This document shows positions 10,329-20,449 of a stretch of 64,000 nt of DNA, piece by piece. Within the stretch, counting starts at the first letter, position 1; every line of letters starts with the position of its first letter. Under the pieces are notes generated by a model. The model saw only the letters and a list, made by a program, of their open reading frames with translations, did not search any database and had not been told where the DNA came from. A program made the translations under genes and the position numbers. This stretch comes from Rhodoferax sp. OV413 (lineage in GTDB: Bacteria > Pseudomonadota > Gammaproteobacteria > Burkholderiales > Burkholderiaceae_C): NCBI GenBank assembly GCA_945861785.1, contig CAMAWD010000001.1:124001-188000 (forward strand), given 5' to 3'.

Positions 10329-10373
10329 GGCAGTTTCCAGAAATTGTTGCCGTGCCAGTATCCACAGTTTCGG

Positions 10374-10397
10374 TTAGAACCCTAATCAGGGGAAACC
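10374..10397. promoter_or_regulatory. Candidate operator TTAGAACCCTAA followed by GGGGAAACC
   Basis: TTAG-N4-CTAA in a divergent intergenic region; recurs at 15293, 23194 and 24055. Confidence 0.45.
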
Positions 10398-11666
10398 ATG
10401 ATGGAACCCAATCCCCACGAACCGGCGATCACCGCTAACATCGACCGGCATCTGCCCACGGATATTGCCATGACAAACACCCCACTGCGCATCGGTATCG
10501 CCGGCCTCGGACGCGCGTTCTCGGTCATGCTGCCGACCTTCTTGCACGACCCGCGTGTCCAACTGGTGGCCGCAGCGGATCCCATCGCAACGGCGAGGGC
10601 GAGGTTCGTGTCCGACTTCGGCGCACCGGCGTATGACTCGGTCGAGGCCGTGTGTGCAGATCCCCGGGTGCAGGTGGTCTATGTCGCAACGCCGCACCAG
10701 TTCCACAGCCAGCACGTGTGCCTGGCCGCCGCCCATGGAAAACACGTGCTGGTCGAAAAGCCCATGGCCATCACCCTCGATGAGTGCACGCGGATGGTGG
10801 AGGCTTGCCGAGCGGCTGGCGTGTACCTGATCGTCGGTCACAGCCACAGCTTCAACACTCCGATCCAGCGGCTGCGCACGCTGCTCGACAGCGGACGATT
10901 CGGCCGGGTCCGCATGATCAACGCCATCGACTACACCGACTTCCTCTACCGCCCGCGCCGGCCGGAAGAACTCGACACGCGTTCCGGTGGCGGTGTCGTG
11001 TTCAGCCAGGGCGCACATCAAATCGATATCGTGCGCCTGCTCGGCGGTGGCCTGGTGCGCAGCGTGCGCGCATTCACAGGCAGCTGGGACAGTTCACGCC
11101 CTACCGAAGGCGCCTACAGTGCCCTGCTGGGCTTCGAGGACGGAACGTTCTGCAGTGCCACCTACAGTGGGTACGGGCACTACGACAGCGACGCGCTGCT
11201 GGACGACATCGGGGAGTCGGGCGTAGCCAAGAGCGCGGCCGATTACGGCGCCGCACGCCGGCGGCTGGCCACGGCACAATCCGCCGACAAGGAGGCTGCC
11301 CTGAAGGCGGCACGCAACTACGGCGGCAGCCTGTATGCGCCATCTGCCGCCCTGCCGGTGGACCGGTTTCACCAGCATTTCGGTCATATGGTCATCAGCT
11401 GCGAACACGCGGACCTGCGTCCGACGTCCAAGGGGATCGAGATATTTGCCGACGATTCGCGGCATTTCGAGGCCCTGCCGCCGCCGGTTGTGCCGCGCCT
11501 GGAAGTGATCGACGAACTGCATGACGCAGTCATCCGAGACAGGCCACCGCTGCACAACGGGGAGTGGGCCCGCGCCACCACGGAAGTCTGCCTGGCGATT
11601 CTGGAGTCGGCGCGAATACAGGCTGACTGTGCGCTGACGCTGCAGGTCAGGCCGGTGGATCGCTGA
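10398..11666 (+). CDS. Gfo/Idh/MocA-family NAD(P)-dependent dehydrogenase
   Basis: LRIGIAGLGRAFSVMLPTFLHDPRVQLVAAADP...GKHVLVEKPMAI; an alternative start is 10470. Confidence 0.88.
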   Translation: MMEPNPHEPAITANIDRHLPTDIAMTNTPLRIGIAGLGRAFSVMLPTFLHDPRVQLVAAADPIATARARFVSDFGAPAYDSVEAVCADPRVQVVYVATPHQFHSQHVCLAAAHGKHVLVEKPMAITLDECTRMVEACRAAGVYLIVGHSHSFNTPIQRLRTLLDSGRFGRVRMINAIDYTDFLYRPRRPEELDTRSGGGVVFSQGAHQIDIVRLLGGGLVRSVRAFTGSWDSSRPTEGAYSALLGFEDGTFCSATYSGYGHYDSDALLDDIGESGVAKSAADYGAARRRLATAQSADKEAALKAARNYGGSLYAPSAALPVDRFHQHFGHMVISCEHADLRPTSKGIEIFADDSRHFEALPPPVVPRLEVIDELHDAVIRDRPPLHNGEWARATTEVCLAILESARIQADCALTLQVRPVDR

Positions 11667-11719
11667 GCGCAGGGGGCCGCAGCGCAGGCTTGCGGGCGTG
11701 CCGCGCTGTGCCGGGGAGC

Positions 11720-12709
11720 CTACTCGGCCTTGATTCCAGTGGCCCTGATCACGCGCACCCAGCGCTCGTTGTCCTGTCGGCGCAGTTGCTCGGTTTCGGC
11801 CACCGTACCCCCCACAGGGTCGAACGTGTTGGTCGAGATCCAATTGGCGATTTCGGGGGTCTGCAAGGCCTCGCTGACAGCGGCGGACAGCCTGCTGGCC
11901 ACTGCCGGCGGTGTTGCCGGCGGGGCGAACATCGCGAACCACACCATGGAGACGAAACCGGGCACGGCCTCGCCGATCGTTGGCACATCGGGCAACAACG
12001 GATTGCGTTTTTCGCTGCCGATACCCAGGGCACGCAATTTTCCGGACCGGATATGCGGCAGTGCCGAACCAAGGTTCAGGAACATCAACTCAACCTGCCC
12101 GCCCAGCAGATCCGCCATGGCCGGAGCGTTTCCCTTGTAAGCCACGTGCACGATCTTGGTGTTGGTCATGCCCTTGAACATTTCGCCGGTAAGGTGCGCC
12201 ACGCTCGCAATACCCTGCGATGCATAGTTGAGCTTGTCGGGGTTGGCCCGGGCATAGGCAATCAACTCGGGCAGCGACTGGGCCGCCACCTTGGGGTGAG
12301 CGACCAGCACACTGTATCCTTTGGCTGGCGCCGACAAGGCAATGAGAGCATCCGGTTCATAGCCCAATTGCGGATACAGCGTCTTCTGGACAAATGGACC
12401 CGGCATGAACAGCAGCGTCGAGCCATCCGGCGCCGAGCGAAATACCGCCTCGGCTCCCAGGTTGCCGCCTGCTCCCGCCCGATTTTCGACGACGAAAGGC
12501 TGGCTCCAGCGCGCCGACAGGTTCCCTGCAAGCAGTCGCGCCAGGGCATCCGTGGCTGAGCCGGCGGCAAAGGGCACGACAATACGCACCGGCTTGGACG
12601 GGTAGTCCTGTGCCTGTGCGGGCAGCCCATGCAGCAGGCCAGTCACGCCGGCGATCATGAGTATGCGTATGCAAAATTTTTTCATCATCGGGCCTTCAAT
12701 GGTGGGCAA
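11720..12709 (-). CDS. Bug-type tripartite tricarboxylate transporter substrate-binding protein
   Basis: YPSKPVRIVVPFAAGSATDALAR...PFVVENRAGAGGNLGAEAV. Confidence 0.93.
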   Translation of the reverse strand: MPTIEGPMMKKFCIRILMIAGVTGLLHGLPAQAQDYPSKPVRIVVPFAAGSATDALARLLAGNLSARWSQPFVVENRAGAGGNLGAEAVFRSAPDGSTLLFMPGPFVQKTLYPQLGYEPDALIALSAPAKGYSVLVAHPKVAAQSLPELIAYARANPDKLNYASQGIASVAHLTGEMFKGMTNTKIVHVAYKGNAPAMADLLGGQVELMFLNLGSALPHIRSGKLRALGIGSEKRNPLLPDVPTIGEAVPGFVSMVWFAMFAPPATPPAVASRLSAAVSEALQTPEIANWISTNTFDPVGGTVAETEQLRRQDNERWVRVIRATGIKAE

Positions 12710-12727
12710 GGTTCGTTCGCAGCTGGT

Positions 12728-13468
12728 TCAGAAATTGCGAAGCAGGCGCCCGTACCCGGTGATGGCATCGTTCACGGCACAGCGGCGCAAAGCACTCCAG
12801 CAGATGGACTGGTGCGCTGTCACCACGTTGATTCCGAATTCCTTTTCGATCGGTTCTATCGACTCGGCCACAGCCCAATGCGGGCACGGCATCCACATCG
12901 TGTCGGCCGACGGCGCCTCAAGCATCAGCGCGCGCGCCAAGCCCATGGCAGTGCTGCGCGGCACCAGTCCGAGCCGGTCCGCCGGGAACCCAGCACCCTT
13001 CACTGCGGCTGGTTCGAATTTGTAATCGTCCAGGCAACGCGTGAAAAGGGCATCCTGGCTGGCATCGAAGGGATGACCGATGACAACCTTGCGGGCTCCC
13101 AATATCCGCAATGCTTCCATCTGTGCCGAAGTGCTGGTGGTCACCGGGACGCCGATGTCGCTCTGTACGTCGCGAATCAGCCCATCGACATCACTGCCGC
13201 GCGACCGGTTGATCGGCAACCCGCCGAGGACGAGGAGATCGACCGACGCCCGGGCAATCTCCCGCGCCGCGCGCAGGCTGATCTGGTAGCTCTGGTCGAT
13301 CTCGTCCTTGTTCATGTCGACGATCGCCAATGTCGATATGACCAGACAGACGCCTTCGGGCACCATTTTGTAGAACTCGAACGGGAACACCTCGGTAGCG
13401 GCCGGAGGCGAGGTGTAGCCGATCCGGGCACGGTAGCCATAGATGTCGCGTGGGGAATGTACTTGCAT
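12728..13468 (-). CDS. Maleate isomerase / arylmalonate decarboxylase family protein
   Basis: RARIGYTSPPAATEVFPFEF..VPEGVCL; WMPCPHW; C-terminal ITGYGRLL. Confidence 0.75.
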   Translation of the reverse strand: MQVHSPRDIYGYRARIGYTSPPAATEVFPFEFYKMVPEGVCLVISTLAIVDMNKDEIDQSYQISLRAAREIARASVDLLVLGGLPINRSRGSDVDGLIRDVQSDIGVPVTTSTSAQMEALRILGARKVVIGHPFDASQDALFTRCLDDYKFEPAAVKGAGFPADRLGLVPRSTAMGLARALMLEAPSADTMWMPCPHWAVAESIEPIEKEFGINVVTAHQSICWSALRRCAVNDAITGYGRLLRNF

Positions 13469-13489
13469 GGCGGTGGAAGCCCGTGCTGC

Positions 13490-14215
13490 TCAGCGCTGCA
13501 GTGTCGAGAAGATGCGGCCATACCCCGTGATCGGCTCCCGGATGTCGAGCATCTCGAATACGTGCCACAACATGGCCTGGAAACTCGAAATTACCGGAAC
13601 CCCGAGGTCGGCCTCCAGCGGTGCGATGTTGTCGAACGTCGGCATCTGGGCGCAGGGCATGTAGACCGCATCGACATCCGGGGCCATCCGGTATGCCTGC
13701 TTGGCAAGCTGGTACGACGCGCGGGAGGCCATGGACCCTATCTCGATGACCGGCAGCCCCAATCCCTTGATGGCGACAACGGCAATGCCCGAGTCTTCGA
13801 GGAACTTCTTCAGCAGCAGATTCTGGTCCTCCGCAAACGGAGACGCAATCGCGATCCTTTTCGCACCCAGTCGCCGCAGCGCCTCAACAGCCCCGGTCTG
13901 GCTCGTTGTGCATGGGATCGTGGTCACTTCATGCATTTGGCGGATGATCTCCTGGTCAAAGCCGTAGCCCCCATAGGTCACCGTCGGCGACCCTCCCAGC
14001 GCGATGACATCGGATTTGGCGCGTGCCAGTTCGGCAGTGGCATCCTTGAGCTTGAGCAGTGCTGCGCCGATGTTGTCGCGGTCCAGGCGCTGGATCGACA
14101 GGCAGGTCAGGGCCAGTGCAACGCCGGGAGGCGCCACCTTTGGAAACTCCTGGACCATGGTCTCGGCAGTCATCGATGGGCAGATGAAGCCTATGCGGGC
14201 GCGCCATGCGTACAT
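13490..14215 (-). CDS. Maleate isomerase / arylmalonate decarboxylase family protein, tandem paralogue
   Basis: RARIGFICPSMTAETMVQEFPKVAPPGVAL; YMPCAQMP; ITGYGRIF. Confidence 0.75.
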   Translation of the reverse strand: MYAWRARIGFICPSMTAETMVQEFPKVAPPGVALALTCLSIQRLDRDNIGAALLKLKDATAELARAKSDVIALGGSPTVTYGGYGFDQEIIRQMHEVTTIPCTTSQTGAVEALRRLGAKRIAIASPFAEDQNLLLKKFLEDSGIAVVAIKGLGLPVIEIGSMASRASYQLAKQAYRMAPDVDAVYMPCAQMPTFDNIAPLEADLGVPVISSFQAMLWHVFEMLDIREPITGYGRIFSTLQR

Positions 14216-14267
14216 GAAATCGATCTCCGGGGTCGTAGGTGGTGGATGTCGAAGTGCGCCGCAAGCG

Positions 14268-15245
14268 TCAGTCGGCCTGGATACCGGTTGCCTTGACTAC
14301 GGACGCCCACTTTGTTGTCTCTTCGCGGATAAAGCTGGCGAACGCCAGGGGGTTCATGGTCATGACGCTCATTTGCGCTGCGCCCAGGCGCTTCTGGGTG
14401 TCCGGCTGCGCAAGCGCCTCGGTGATCTTCGCGTTGAGCAGGTCGATGATCGGCCCGGGGGTTCCGGCTGGCGCAAAAATGCCATGCCAGGACGTCGCCT
14501 CGAATCCCGGAAACGTCTCGGAGACCGCCGGCAGGTCGGGCAGGTTGGGCAGTCGCCTGGCCGCGGTGGTCGCCAGCCCCACCAGCTGACCAGCGGCTAC
14601 CTGTTGCACGACCTGACCGGCATCAAACATGAAATTGATATGGCTCCCGAGCAAAGCAACATTGGCCGGGCCGCTTCCGCCGAATGGAATGGGCCGGACA
14701 TCAATCCCGGCGCTGGCTCGGAAGAGCTCCGCAAACAGGTGCTGGGTGCTGCCACTGCCTGCCGTGCCGTAGGTGACCTGCCCGGGCTTTGCCTTGGCCA
14801 TCGCGATCAGTTCGGCAACCGATCGCACGCCGAGCGACGGAGGAACGACGAGGAACGTCGGCACACTGGCTATCGGCGCGACCGGGGTCAGCTCCTTTGC
14901 AGGCTGGTAGGGCAGCTTGGCGCCATACAGGGCCGGATGGATCGCGATCGTGCCCACGTACCCATGGACCAGTGTGTAGCCGTCGGGTGCAGATCTGGCT
15001 GCCTGCGCAGTACCAATATTGCCTGCCGCGCCAGGCCGGTTGACGACCACAAAAGGCTGCCCCAGCATTTGGGTGAGTTTCTCGGCGATGACACGGGTGG
15101 AGAGGTCGGTCGACCCGCCCGGTGGATACCCGACAATCACGGTCACCGGCTTGCTTGGGTAGGCCTGCGCAAATACCGCACCACCCAGAAGGACGCCGGC
15201 GACAGCCAGAAGCAACTTTCCGACCCGAAACTTCATTGGGAACAT
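14268..15245 (-). CDS. Bug-type substrate-binding protein
   Basis: YPSKPVTVIVGYPPGGSTDLSTRVIAEKL...PFVVVNRPGAAGNIGT. Confidence 0.93.
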   Translation of the reverse strand: MFPMKFRVGKLLLAVAGVLLGGAVFAQAYPSKPVTVIVGYPPGGSTDLSTRVIAEKLTQMLGQPFVVVNRPGAAGNIGTAQAARSAPDGYTLVHGYVGTIAIHPALYGAKLPYQPAKELTPVAPIASVPTFLVVPPSLGVRSVAELIAMAKAKPGQVTYGTAGSGSTQHLFAELFRASAGIDVRPIPFGGSGPANVALLGSHINFMFDAGQVVQQVAAGQLVGLATTAARRLPNLPDLPAVSETFPGFEATSWHGIFAPAGTPGPIIDLLNAKITEALAQPDTQKRLGAAQMSVMTMNPLAFASFIREETTKWASVVKATGIQAD

Positions 15246-15292
15246 CTCCTTTCAGATGCGTTGAACAGCACCACGAGTGTGCATCTCGATGG

Positions 15293-15316
15293 TTAGGGAT
15301 CTAAATGGGGGAAACC
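15293..15316. promoter_or_regulatory. Candidate operator TTAGGGATCTAA followed by GGGGAAACC
   Basis: Same architecture and 3-nt spacing as at 10374. Confidence 0.45.
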
Positions 15317-15407
15317 CTGAGGGCGGCCCACTAAATTCCGGACCGGGGAATGTTTGCAGAGGGCCCGAAAAACGAACCCGAAAACCGCAGCTTGCGGGCG
15401 GGTACGC

Positions 15408-16382
15408 CTACTCCGCCGCAGGAATTTTGGCCACTTTCACCGCACGTTCGTAGCGCTTCAGGCTGGCACGGATGTTGGTCGCATACTGCAACGGAGTCGT
15501 GTACTTGATGTCGATGCCCCTGGCGCGGAACGAGTCCACGATCTCGGGGGATTCAGAGGCCAGCTTGATGGCGGCAGCCAATTTCTCCAGGACATTTGCG
15601 GGCAGGCCGGCAGGCGCCAGGATGCCGGTTTCGGAAGCGAAGTCGTAGTCCTTGATCAATTCACCGATGGATGGCACATTGGGTAAACCGGCAGCGCGGT
15701 AACTTGTGCTCACACCCAAGGCAAACAACTTGCCGGCGGCAATATGGGGCCCGGCTGTCGCAGCCGACGTGGCGAGCACCGGAACCTCGCCGGCCAGGAT
15801 GGCACCCACGGACTGCCCACTGCCCTTGTAAGGGATGTGCAGCAACTCCACACCCGAGTCCTCGAAGAATGTCGCCATCGAGATGTGGTGGATGCTGCCC
15901 ACACCCGAGGTGCCGAAGTCGATCTTGCCCGGACGGGCCTTGGCCTCGCGAATGAGGTCCTGCAGGCTGCGGATGCTGGTATTGGCACTGGCCACCAGAA
16001 GCACGCCCCCGGTCGCCACCATGCTGATGGGCGTGAAGTCGCGAAGCACGTCGTAGCCCAGGTTCTTGTAGATGTAAGGGGCCACGAACAACTGACCTGT
16101 CTCGCCCGCGATCAGGGAGTACCCGTCAGGCGGCATCTTGACGAACTGCGCGGTGGCTGTGGTTCCGGCAGCGCCCGGGCGGTTCTCGACCACGAAGGGC
16201 TGGCCCAGCAACTCTCCCAGCTTCTTGGCATAGGCGCGGGCCACCAGATCGGGAACGCCACCGGCCGGATGGCCGACGTAGATCTTCACGGGTTTGTTGG
16301 GGTAGTCCTGGGCAAAGGCACTGGTGGCGGCCGCCAGCAATCCCGCAAACGCCAGGATCAGGGTCTTGAGCCATATCGCCAT
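15408..16382 (-). CDS. Bug-type substrate-binding protein
   Basis: YPNKPVKIYVGHPAGGVPDLVARAYAKKLGELLGQPFVVENRPGAAG. Confidence 0.93.
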   Translation of the reverse strand: MAIWLKTLILAFAGLLAAATSAFAQDYPNKPVKIYVGHPAGGVPDLVARAYAKKLGELLGQPFVVENRPGAAGTTATAQFVKMPPDGYSLIAGETGQLFVAPYIYKNLGYDVLRDFTPISMVATGGVLLVASANTSIRSLQDLIREAKARPGKIDFGTSGVGSIHHISMATFFEDSGVELLHIPYKGSGQSVGAILAGEVPVLATSAATAGPHIAAGKLFALGVSTSYRAAGLPNVPSIGELIKDYDFASETGILAPAGLPANVLEKLAAAIKLASESPEIVDSFRARGIDIKYTTPLQYATNIRASLKRYERAVKVAKIPAAE

Positions 16383-16482
16383 CGTTGTCTCCTTCAGTTG
16401 GTGCAAAAACAGAACTCGCAATAACACGCCGGACCGCCATTCCCGCACGGTTCACGGCCGTCGCGGCAGAACGTAGGAGAAC

Positions 16483-17457
16483 TCAGTCGGCCAGAGGAAT
16501 CTTGGCGATTCTGACGGCGCGCTCGTATTTCTTCAGGTTGACCCGGATGTTCTCAGCGTATTCGGCAGGCGTGGTGTAGCGGACGATGAGGCCGGACTTG
16601 CGAAGGCCCTCCGTCACCTCCGCCATCTCCGAGACCTTCTTCACAGCCGCCGACAACTTGGACAGTATCGGCGCTGGCAGGCCGGGTGGCGCCAGAAAGC
16701 CCACTTCGGATGCGAAGTCGTAGCCCTTCACGAACTCGCCGATGGACGGCACATTCGGATACCCTGGCAGACGGAAACTGGTCGACACCGCCAGCGGGAT
16801 GAGTTTGCCTGCCGCAACATGCACTCCAGCGCCCGCAGCAGACGTTGCGAGCACCGGCACCTCACCCGCCAACGCACTCACGACCGACTGACCACTGCCT
16901 TTGAAGGGAATGTGCTGCATGTCGATACCGGAGTCCTCCATGAACGTGGACATCACGATGTGGTGGATGGTGCCGATGCCGGAACTGCCAAAGTCGATCT
17001 TGCCTGGTCGCGCCGTGGCCTCCCGGATCAGGTCCTGCAGGGTCTTGATCGACGACCCCGGCGTGGAAACGACCATCACCGCCGTAGTCGCCACCATGCT
17101 GATGGGCGTGAAATCGCGAACCGTATCGTACTGCAGGTTCTTGTAGACATAGGGCGCCACAAACAGCTGGCTGGTTTCGCCCACCAGCAGCGTGTAGCCG
17201 TCCGCTGGCATCTTGGACACCTGGGCAGTGGCCGTGGTGGCGCCTGCGCCGGGCCGGTTCTCCACCACCACCGGTTGCCCCAGGACCTCGCCGAGTTTCT
17301 GCGCAAATCCGCGGGCGACGACGTCGGGGCCGCCGCCAGCCACAAATCCGACGATCATCTTGATCGGCCTCGCGGGATAGTCCTGCGCGAACGCGCCACT
17401 GGTTGCCGCCAGCACCGCCGCCAATGCCATGAACCGTCTGCCCAGCGCCTTGTTCAT
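16483..17457 (-). CDS. Bug-type substrate-binding protein, tandem paralogue of 15408-16382
   Basis: YPARPIKMIVGFVAGGGPDVVARGFAQKLGEVLGQPVVVENRPGAGATT. Confidence 0.93.
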   Translation of the reverse strand: MNKALGRRFMALAAVLAATSGAFAQDYPARPIKMIVGFVAGGGPDVVARGFAQKLGEVLGQPVVVENRPGAGATTATAQVSKMPADGYTLLVGETSQLFVAPYVYKNLQYDTVRDFTPISMVATTAVMVVSTPGSSIKTLQDLIREATARPGKIDFGSSGIGTIHHIVMSTFMEDSGIDMQHIPFKGSGQSVVSALAGEVPVLATSAAGAGVHVAAGKLIPLAVSTSFRLPGYPNVPSIGEFVKGYDFASEVGFLAPPGLPAPILSKLSAAVKKVSEMAEVTEGLRKSGLIVRYTTPAEYAENIRVNLKKYERAVRIAKIPLAD

Positions 17458-17476
17458 CTGTTTCCCTTGTCAGCAA

Positions 17477-18469
17477 TCATTTCCACACGATGAAACCCGC
17501 ACCGACACCGGTGCCCGCTGGCGTCCGGTACAAGGGCAGGTATTCGGACCACGCCACCGGCATACCTTCCATGGCGCCGGCGGTCAAAACCCAGTTGAGG
17601 ATCTCGGACGACCCTGAGTTGAGCGCACCACGCGGCAGCGAACGCAGCGTCGCGGCGTCGCCAGCCACCAGTGCGCCCATGACGCTGCGGTCGAGCGCCT
17701 CATCCACGACAAAATGGCTCAGCCCACCGGATGCCACGATGGCAACCCGCCGGTCTGACCGGTCGGACTCGAGCACCCTGCGCAAGGCCCGTCCGATGTC
17801 GTGGCAGCGCGCCGCGCTCGGCACGTTGGGCGGGAAGTAGGTGTTGAGCAACAACGGCACCATCGGGATGGGACGCTGGCGGAACAGCCGCTTCGAAATG
17901 AAGCCAAATGCGTGCCCGAGTCCGGCCTTGCCGCCATCACCACAGCTCGCCACAGCGGTCACATCGACGCCCTGGTCGATCAGGCCTTCGATGAGTTGGA
18001 GGGCGAACGCCTGCTGCCCGGGGAGCGTGTGACGCGTGTCCATCAGGTAGCCCCTGCCCATGGTCTTGACCCAATCGGGTGACCCTTGACGTCCAAACGC
18101 ATCGCTCGTGATCAGCTGGTCGTTGTGGTAGATCGCGAACGCAGGCTGGTTGGCCGGACCAAAAAGTTCCCCCTGGTCATCCCCAACGATGAGGACGATG
18201 TCTGGCTGGGCGGCCTCCAGCGTATCGGCCAGGCGGTTCAGGGCGGCTTCACACAACTGCGCCTTGCGTTCGAGTTCGGACGGCTGCGACACCTCGGTGT
18301 AGCGGGGGCCGGTTTCCGCCAGCAGCTCTGCATAGGAGACCCAGCGGCCGTCCGACAGGTTCAACCGGGGGTTGTTGCGGTCGGCCTCTGCGCGGTGCTG
18401 CCAGTCTGAACTCTCCAACGTGAACAGCGGGGTATGGGAAGTGCCGATTCCGAGAACGATATTGGCCAT
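17477..18469 (-). CDS. Class III (LigB-type) extradiol ring-cleavage dioxygenase
   Basis: MANIVLGIGTSHTPLFTLE...ADTLEAAQPDIVLIVGDDQ...VAIVASGGLSHFVVDE. Confidence 0.85.
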   Translation of the reverse strand: MANIVLGIGTSHTPLFTLESSDWQHRAEADRNNPRLNLSDGRWVSYAELLAETGPRYTEVSQPSELERKAQLCEAALNRLADTLEAAQPDIVLIVGDDQGELFGPANQPAFAIYHNDQLITSDAFGRQGSPDWVKTMGRGYLMDTRHTLPGQQAFALQLIEGLIDQGVDVTAVASCGDGGKAGLGHAFGFISKRLFRQRPIPMVPLLLNTYFPPNVPSAARCHDIGRALRRVLESDRSDRRVAIVASGGLSHFVVDEALDRSVMGALVAGDAATLRSLPRGALNSGSSEILNWVLTAGAMEGMPVAWSEYLPLYRTPAGTGVGAGFIVWK

Positions 18470-18479
18470 GGCGTAGAAC

Positions 18480-19112
18480 CTAGTTGGTTGCAGGTAGCTT
18501 GTAGACGTCGATCGTTCGTGCGCCCTGCTTGAGCCGCGCGACGATCTCGAGTTCATCGCGTTCGCGCTGCAAGCCTGCAGCGACGACGCGCACGGCATCG
18601 GCGCGCGCCAAAACCACCACGCCGTCTGCGTCGGCGACCAACAGGTCACCGGTATGCACGAGGATGTCGCCGATCAGCGCCGACCGGCCCACCGACCCGG
18701 CGCCATCGGCCCGCTTCGTGGTGCCACGGATGCAGACACCGGCGGAGAACACCGGCCAGTCAAGCGTGCGAAGTTCCTCGGAATCCCGCACCCCCCCTTC
18801 GGTGACGAACCCGGCCAGTCCGCACTCGCGGGCCGCATTGGCCATGATGCCACCCCAATAACCGGCCTCGGCGTCGGCGCCACATTCGTGGAGCAGCACG
18901 GCTCCCTTGGGTGCCGCGTAGATGGCACGGTGCAGCCACAGGTTGTCGCGCGGGGGGCCGACCACCGTGAAGACCGGGGCGGCAATACGCCAATCGTTGC
19001 GCAACGGCTTGATGGCCGAAGGCAAGGCCCCCATCTTGCCACCGGCTTCGTGCAACGTGGCACTGCCCAGCTGGCGCGCCTGGTGCAGCAGATCGTGGGG
19101 GAACCCGTCCAT
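18480..19112 (-). CDS. RraA / LigK-type (4-carboxy-4-hydroxy-2-oxoadipate aldolase) family protein
   Basis: AVLLHECGADAEAGYWGGIMANAARECGLAGFVTEGGVRDSEEL. Confidence 0.85.
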   Translation of the reverse strand: MDGFPHDLLHQARQLGSATLHEAGGKMGALPSAIKPLRNDWRIAAPVFTVVGPPRDNLWLHRAIYAAPKGAVLLHECGADAEAGYWGGIMANAARECGLAGFVTEGGVRDSEELRTLDWPVFSAGVCIRGTTKRADGAGSVGRSALIGDILVHTGDLLVADADGVVVLARADAVRVVAAGLQRERDELEIVARLKQGARTIDVYKLPATN

Positions 19113-19768
19113 CAGGATGTTCCCTTGGTCTGAAGGGCGTGGTAGCCCTGATTCTTGCGCGCCTGATCGAGCCGCTCACCCCGTTCCACTGCTGCACGAA
19201 TGTGGTCTTCTGCCTGCTCGATGCGGCTCGCCACCTCGGCCACTTGCTCGATGCGCTCCTTGGGCACCACCACCACCCCGTCCCAATCGCCGAGTACATA
19301 GTCACCCGGGTCGACACGCACACCACCGATCGAAATGCTGCATTGCACCGCGTCCACTGCAACACGGTCCTTGCCGGTGCGCATGTGGCTGGCGCGCGCG
19401 AAGATCGGGTATTTGAGTTCGATGGCACGGGGCGCGTCACGGCACACGCCATCGATCACGGTGCCGCCCAAGCCCTTGCGGCTGGCCACGATGGTGAGGA
19501 TGTCACCCCACACGGTGGCATCCATGCGCTGCTGGTTGTCGAGCGCCACGACCGTTCCTGGCCCGAGATCGTCGATGTAGTCGCCGACCGTGCCGCCGCG
19601 CGTCCCGCACGGCACGTAACGGATGGTGAAAGCGGGCCCGGCTGCCCGAAAACCCGGATCCAGCGGCTTGATGCCCAGACATTGGCCGGCGATACCCAGC
19701 TTGTCCAGCGCGTCCGAGACGGTGGTTGTGTCCATGCGGCACAGCGCCGCCATTGCTTGGGTAGTCAT
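19112..19768 (-). CDS. RraA / LigK-type family protein (second)
   Basis: VSDALDKLGIAGQCLGIKPL...ATVWGDILTIVASRKGLGGTVIDGVCRD. Confidence 0.87.
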   Translation of the reverse strand: MTTQAMAALCRMDTTTVSDALDKLGIAGQCLGIKPLDPGFRAAGPAFTIRYVPCGTRGGTVGDYIDDLGPGTVVALDNQQRMDATVWGDILTIVASRKGLGGTVIDGVCRDAPRAIELKYPIFARASHMRTGKDRVAVDAVQCSISIGGVRVDPGDYVLGDWDGVVVVPKERIEQVAEVASRIEQAEDHIRAAVERGERLDQARKNQGYHALQTKGTS

Positions 19769-20449
19769 TCAGCTGCCTTTCAACATGCTCTCATACTGGT
19801 GGCTCATCACCACGCTCACCGGTTCGCCGTTGCGCACCCGGGCAATCATCTGCTGCTCGCGTGCGGCCAGGCCTTCGGCGGTGGCCAGGACCTCCTCCAG
19901 GCGGGCGGCCGGCACGAACACCACGCCGCTGCTGTCCGCCAGCACCCAGTCACCGGGGCGCACGCGAATGCCGCGCACCACGATCGGCTCCTGGCAGGCG
20001 ATTTCCATCACCCGCCCGCGCGCCGTCGCCGGCACGGCGCCGACGCCGAAGACCGGAAAACCGAACTCAATCGCCTCGTCGATGTCGCGGCACATGCCGT
20101 CGACGATCACACCCTCGATGCCGCGGCTCTTGGCGGCGAAGGACAAGATGCCGCCCCAGCCCGCAGCCTGCTGGTGCGCATGGTGCTCGACCACGATCAC
20201 ATCGCCCGGACCACCCTGGTCGACGGCCGCCGTGCACAGATGGCGTGGCGCGACCCCGCCCTCGGCCGGGCCCAGGGTGACCGTGATCACACGGCCGGCC
20301 ACGCGCGTCTGGCCGGCCAGGCGGCCGATGCCGAAGGCCACGCCGCGGATGCCCAGGCGGTCCAGTGCGTCGGACAACACGCAGGTGTCGACCTTCACCA
20401 GCCGCGCTTGCACAGCGCGGGCGGCTTCGGCCGTCAGCACTGCGCTCAT
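19769..20449 (-). CDS. RraA / LigK-type family protein (third)
   Basis: MSAVLTAEAARAVQARLVKVDTCVLSDALDRLGIRG...AGWGGILSFAAKSRGIEGVIVDGMCRD; ATGA overlap with upstream gene. Confidence 0.87.
   Translation of the reverse strand: MSAVLTAEAARAVQARLVKVDTCVLSDALDRLGIRGVAFGIGRLAGQTRVAGRVITVTLGPAEGGVAPRHLCTAAVDQGGPGDVIVVEHHAHQQAAGWGGILSFAAKSRGIEGVIVDGMCRDIDEAIEFGFPVFGVGAVPATARGRVMEIACQEPIVVRGIRVRPGDWVLADSSGVVFVPAARLEEVLATAEGLAAREQQMIARVRNGEPVSVVMSHQYESMLKGS

Noticed and set aside
12629-14296. 555-aa plus-strand ORF opposite the tandem maleate-isomerase-like genes
   Set aside because: Antisense shadow; sense genes show conserved motifs and tandem paralogy
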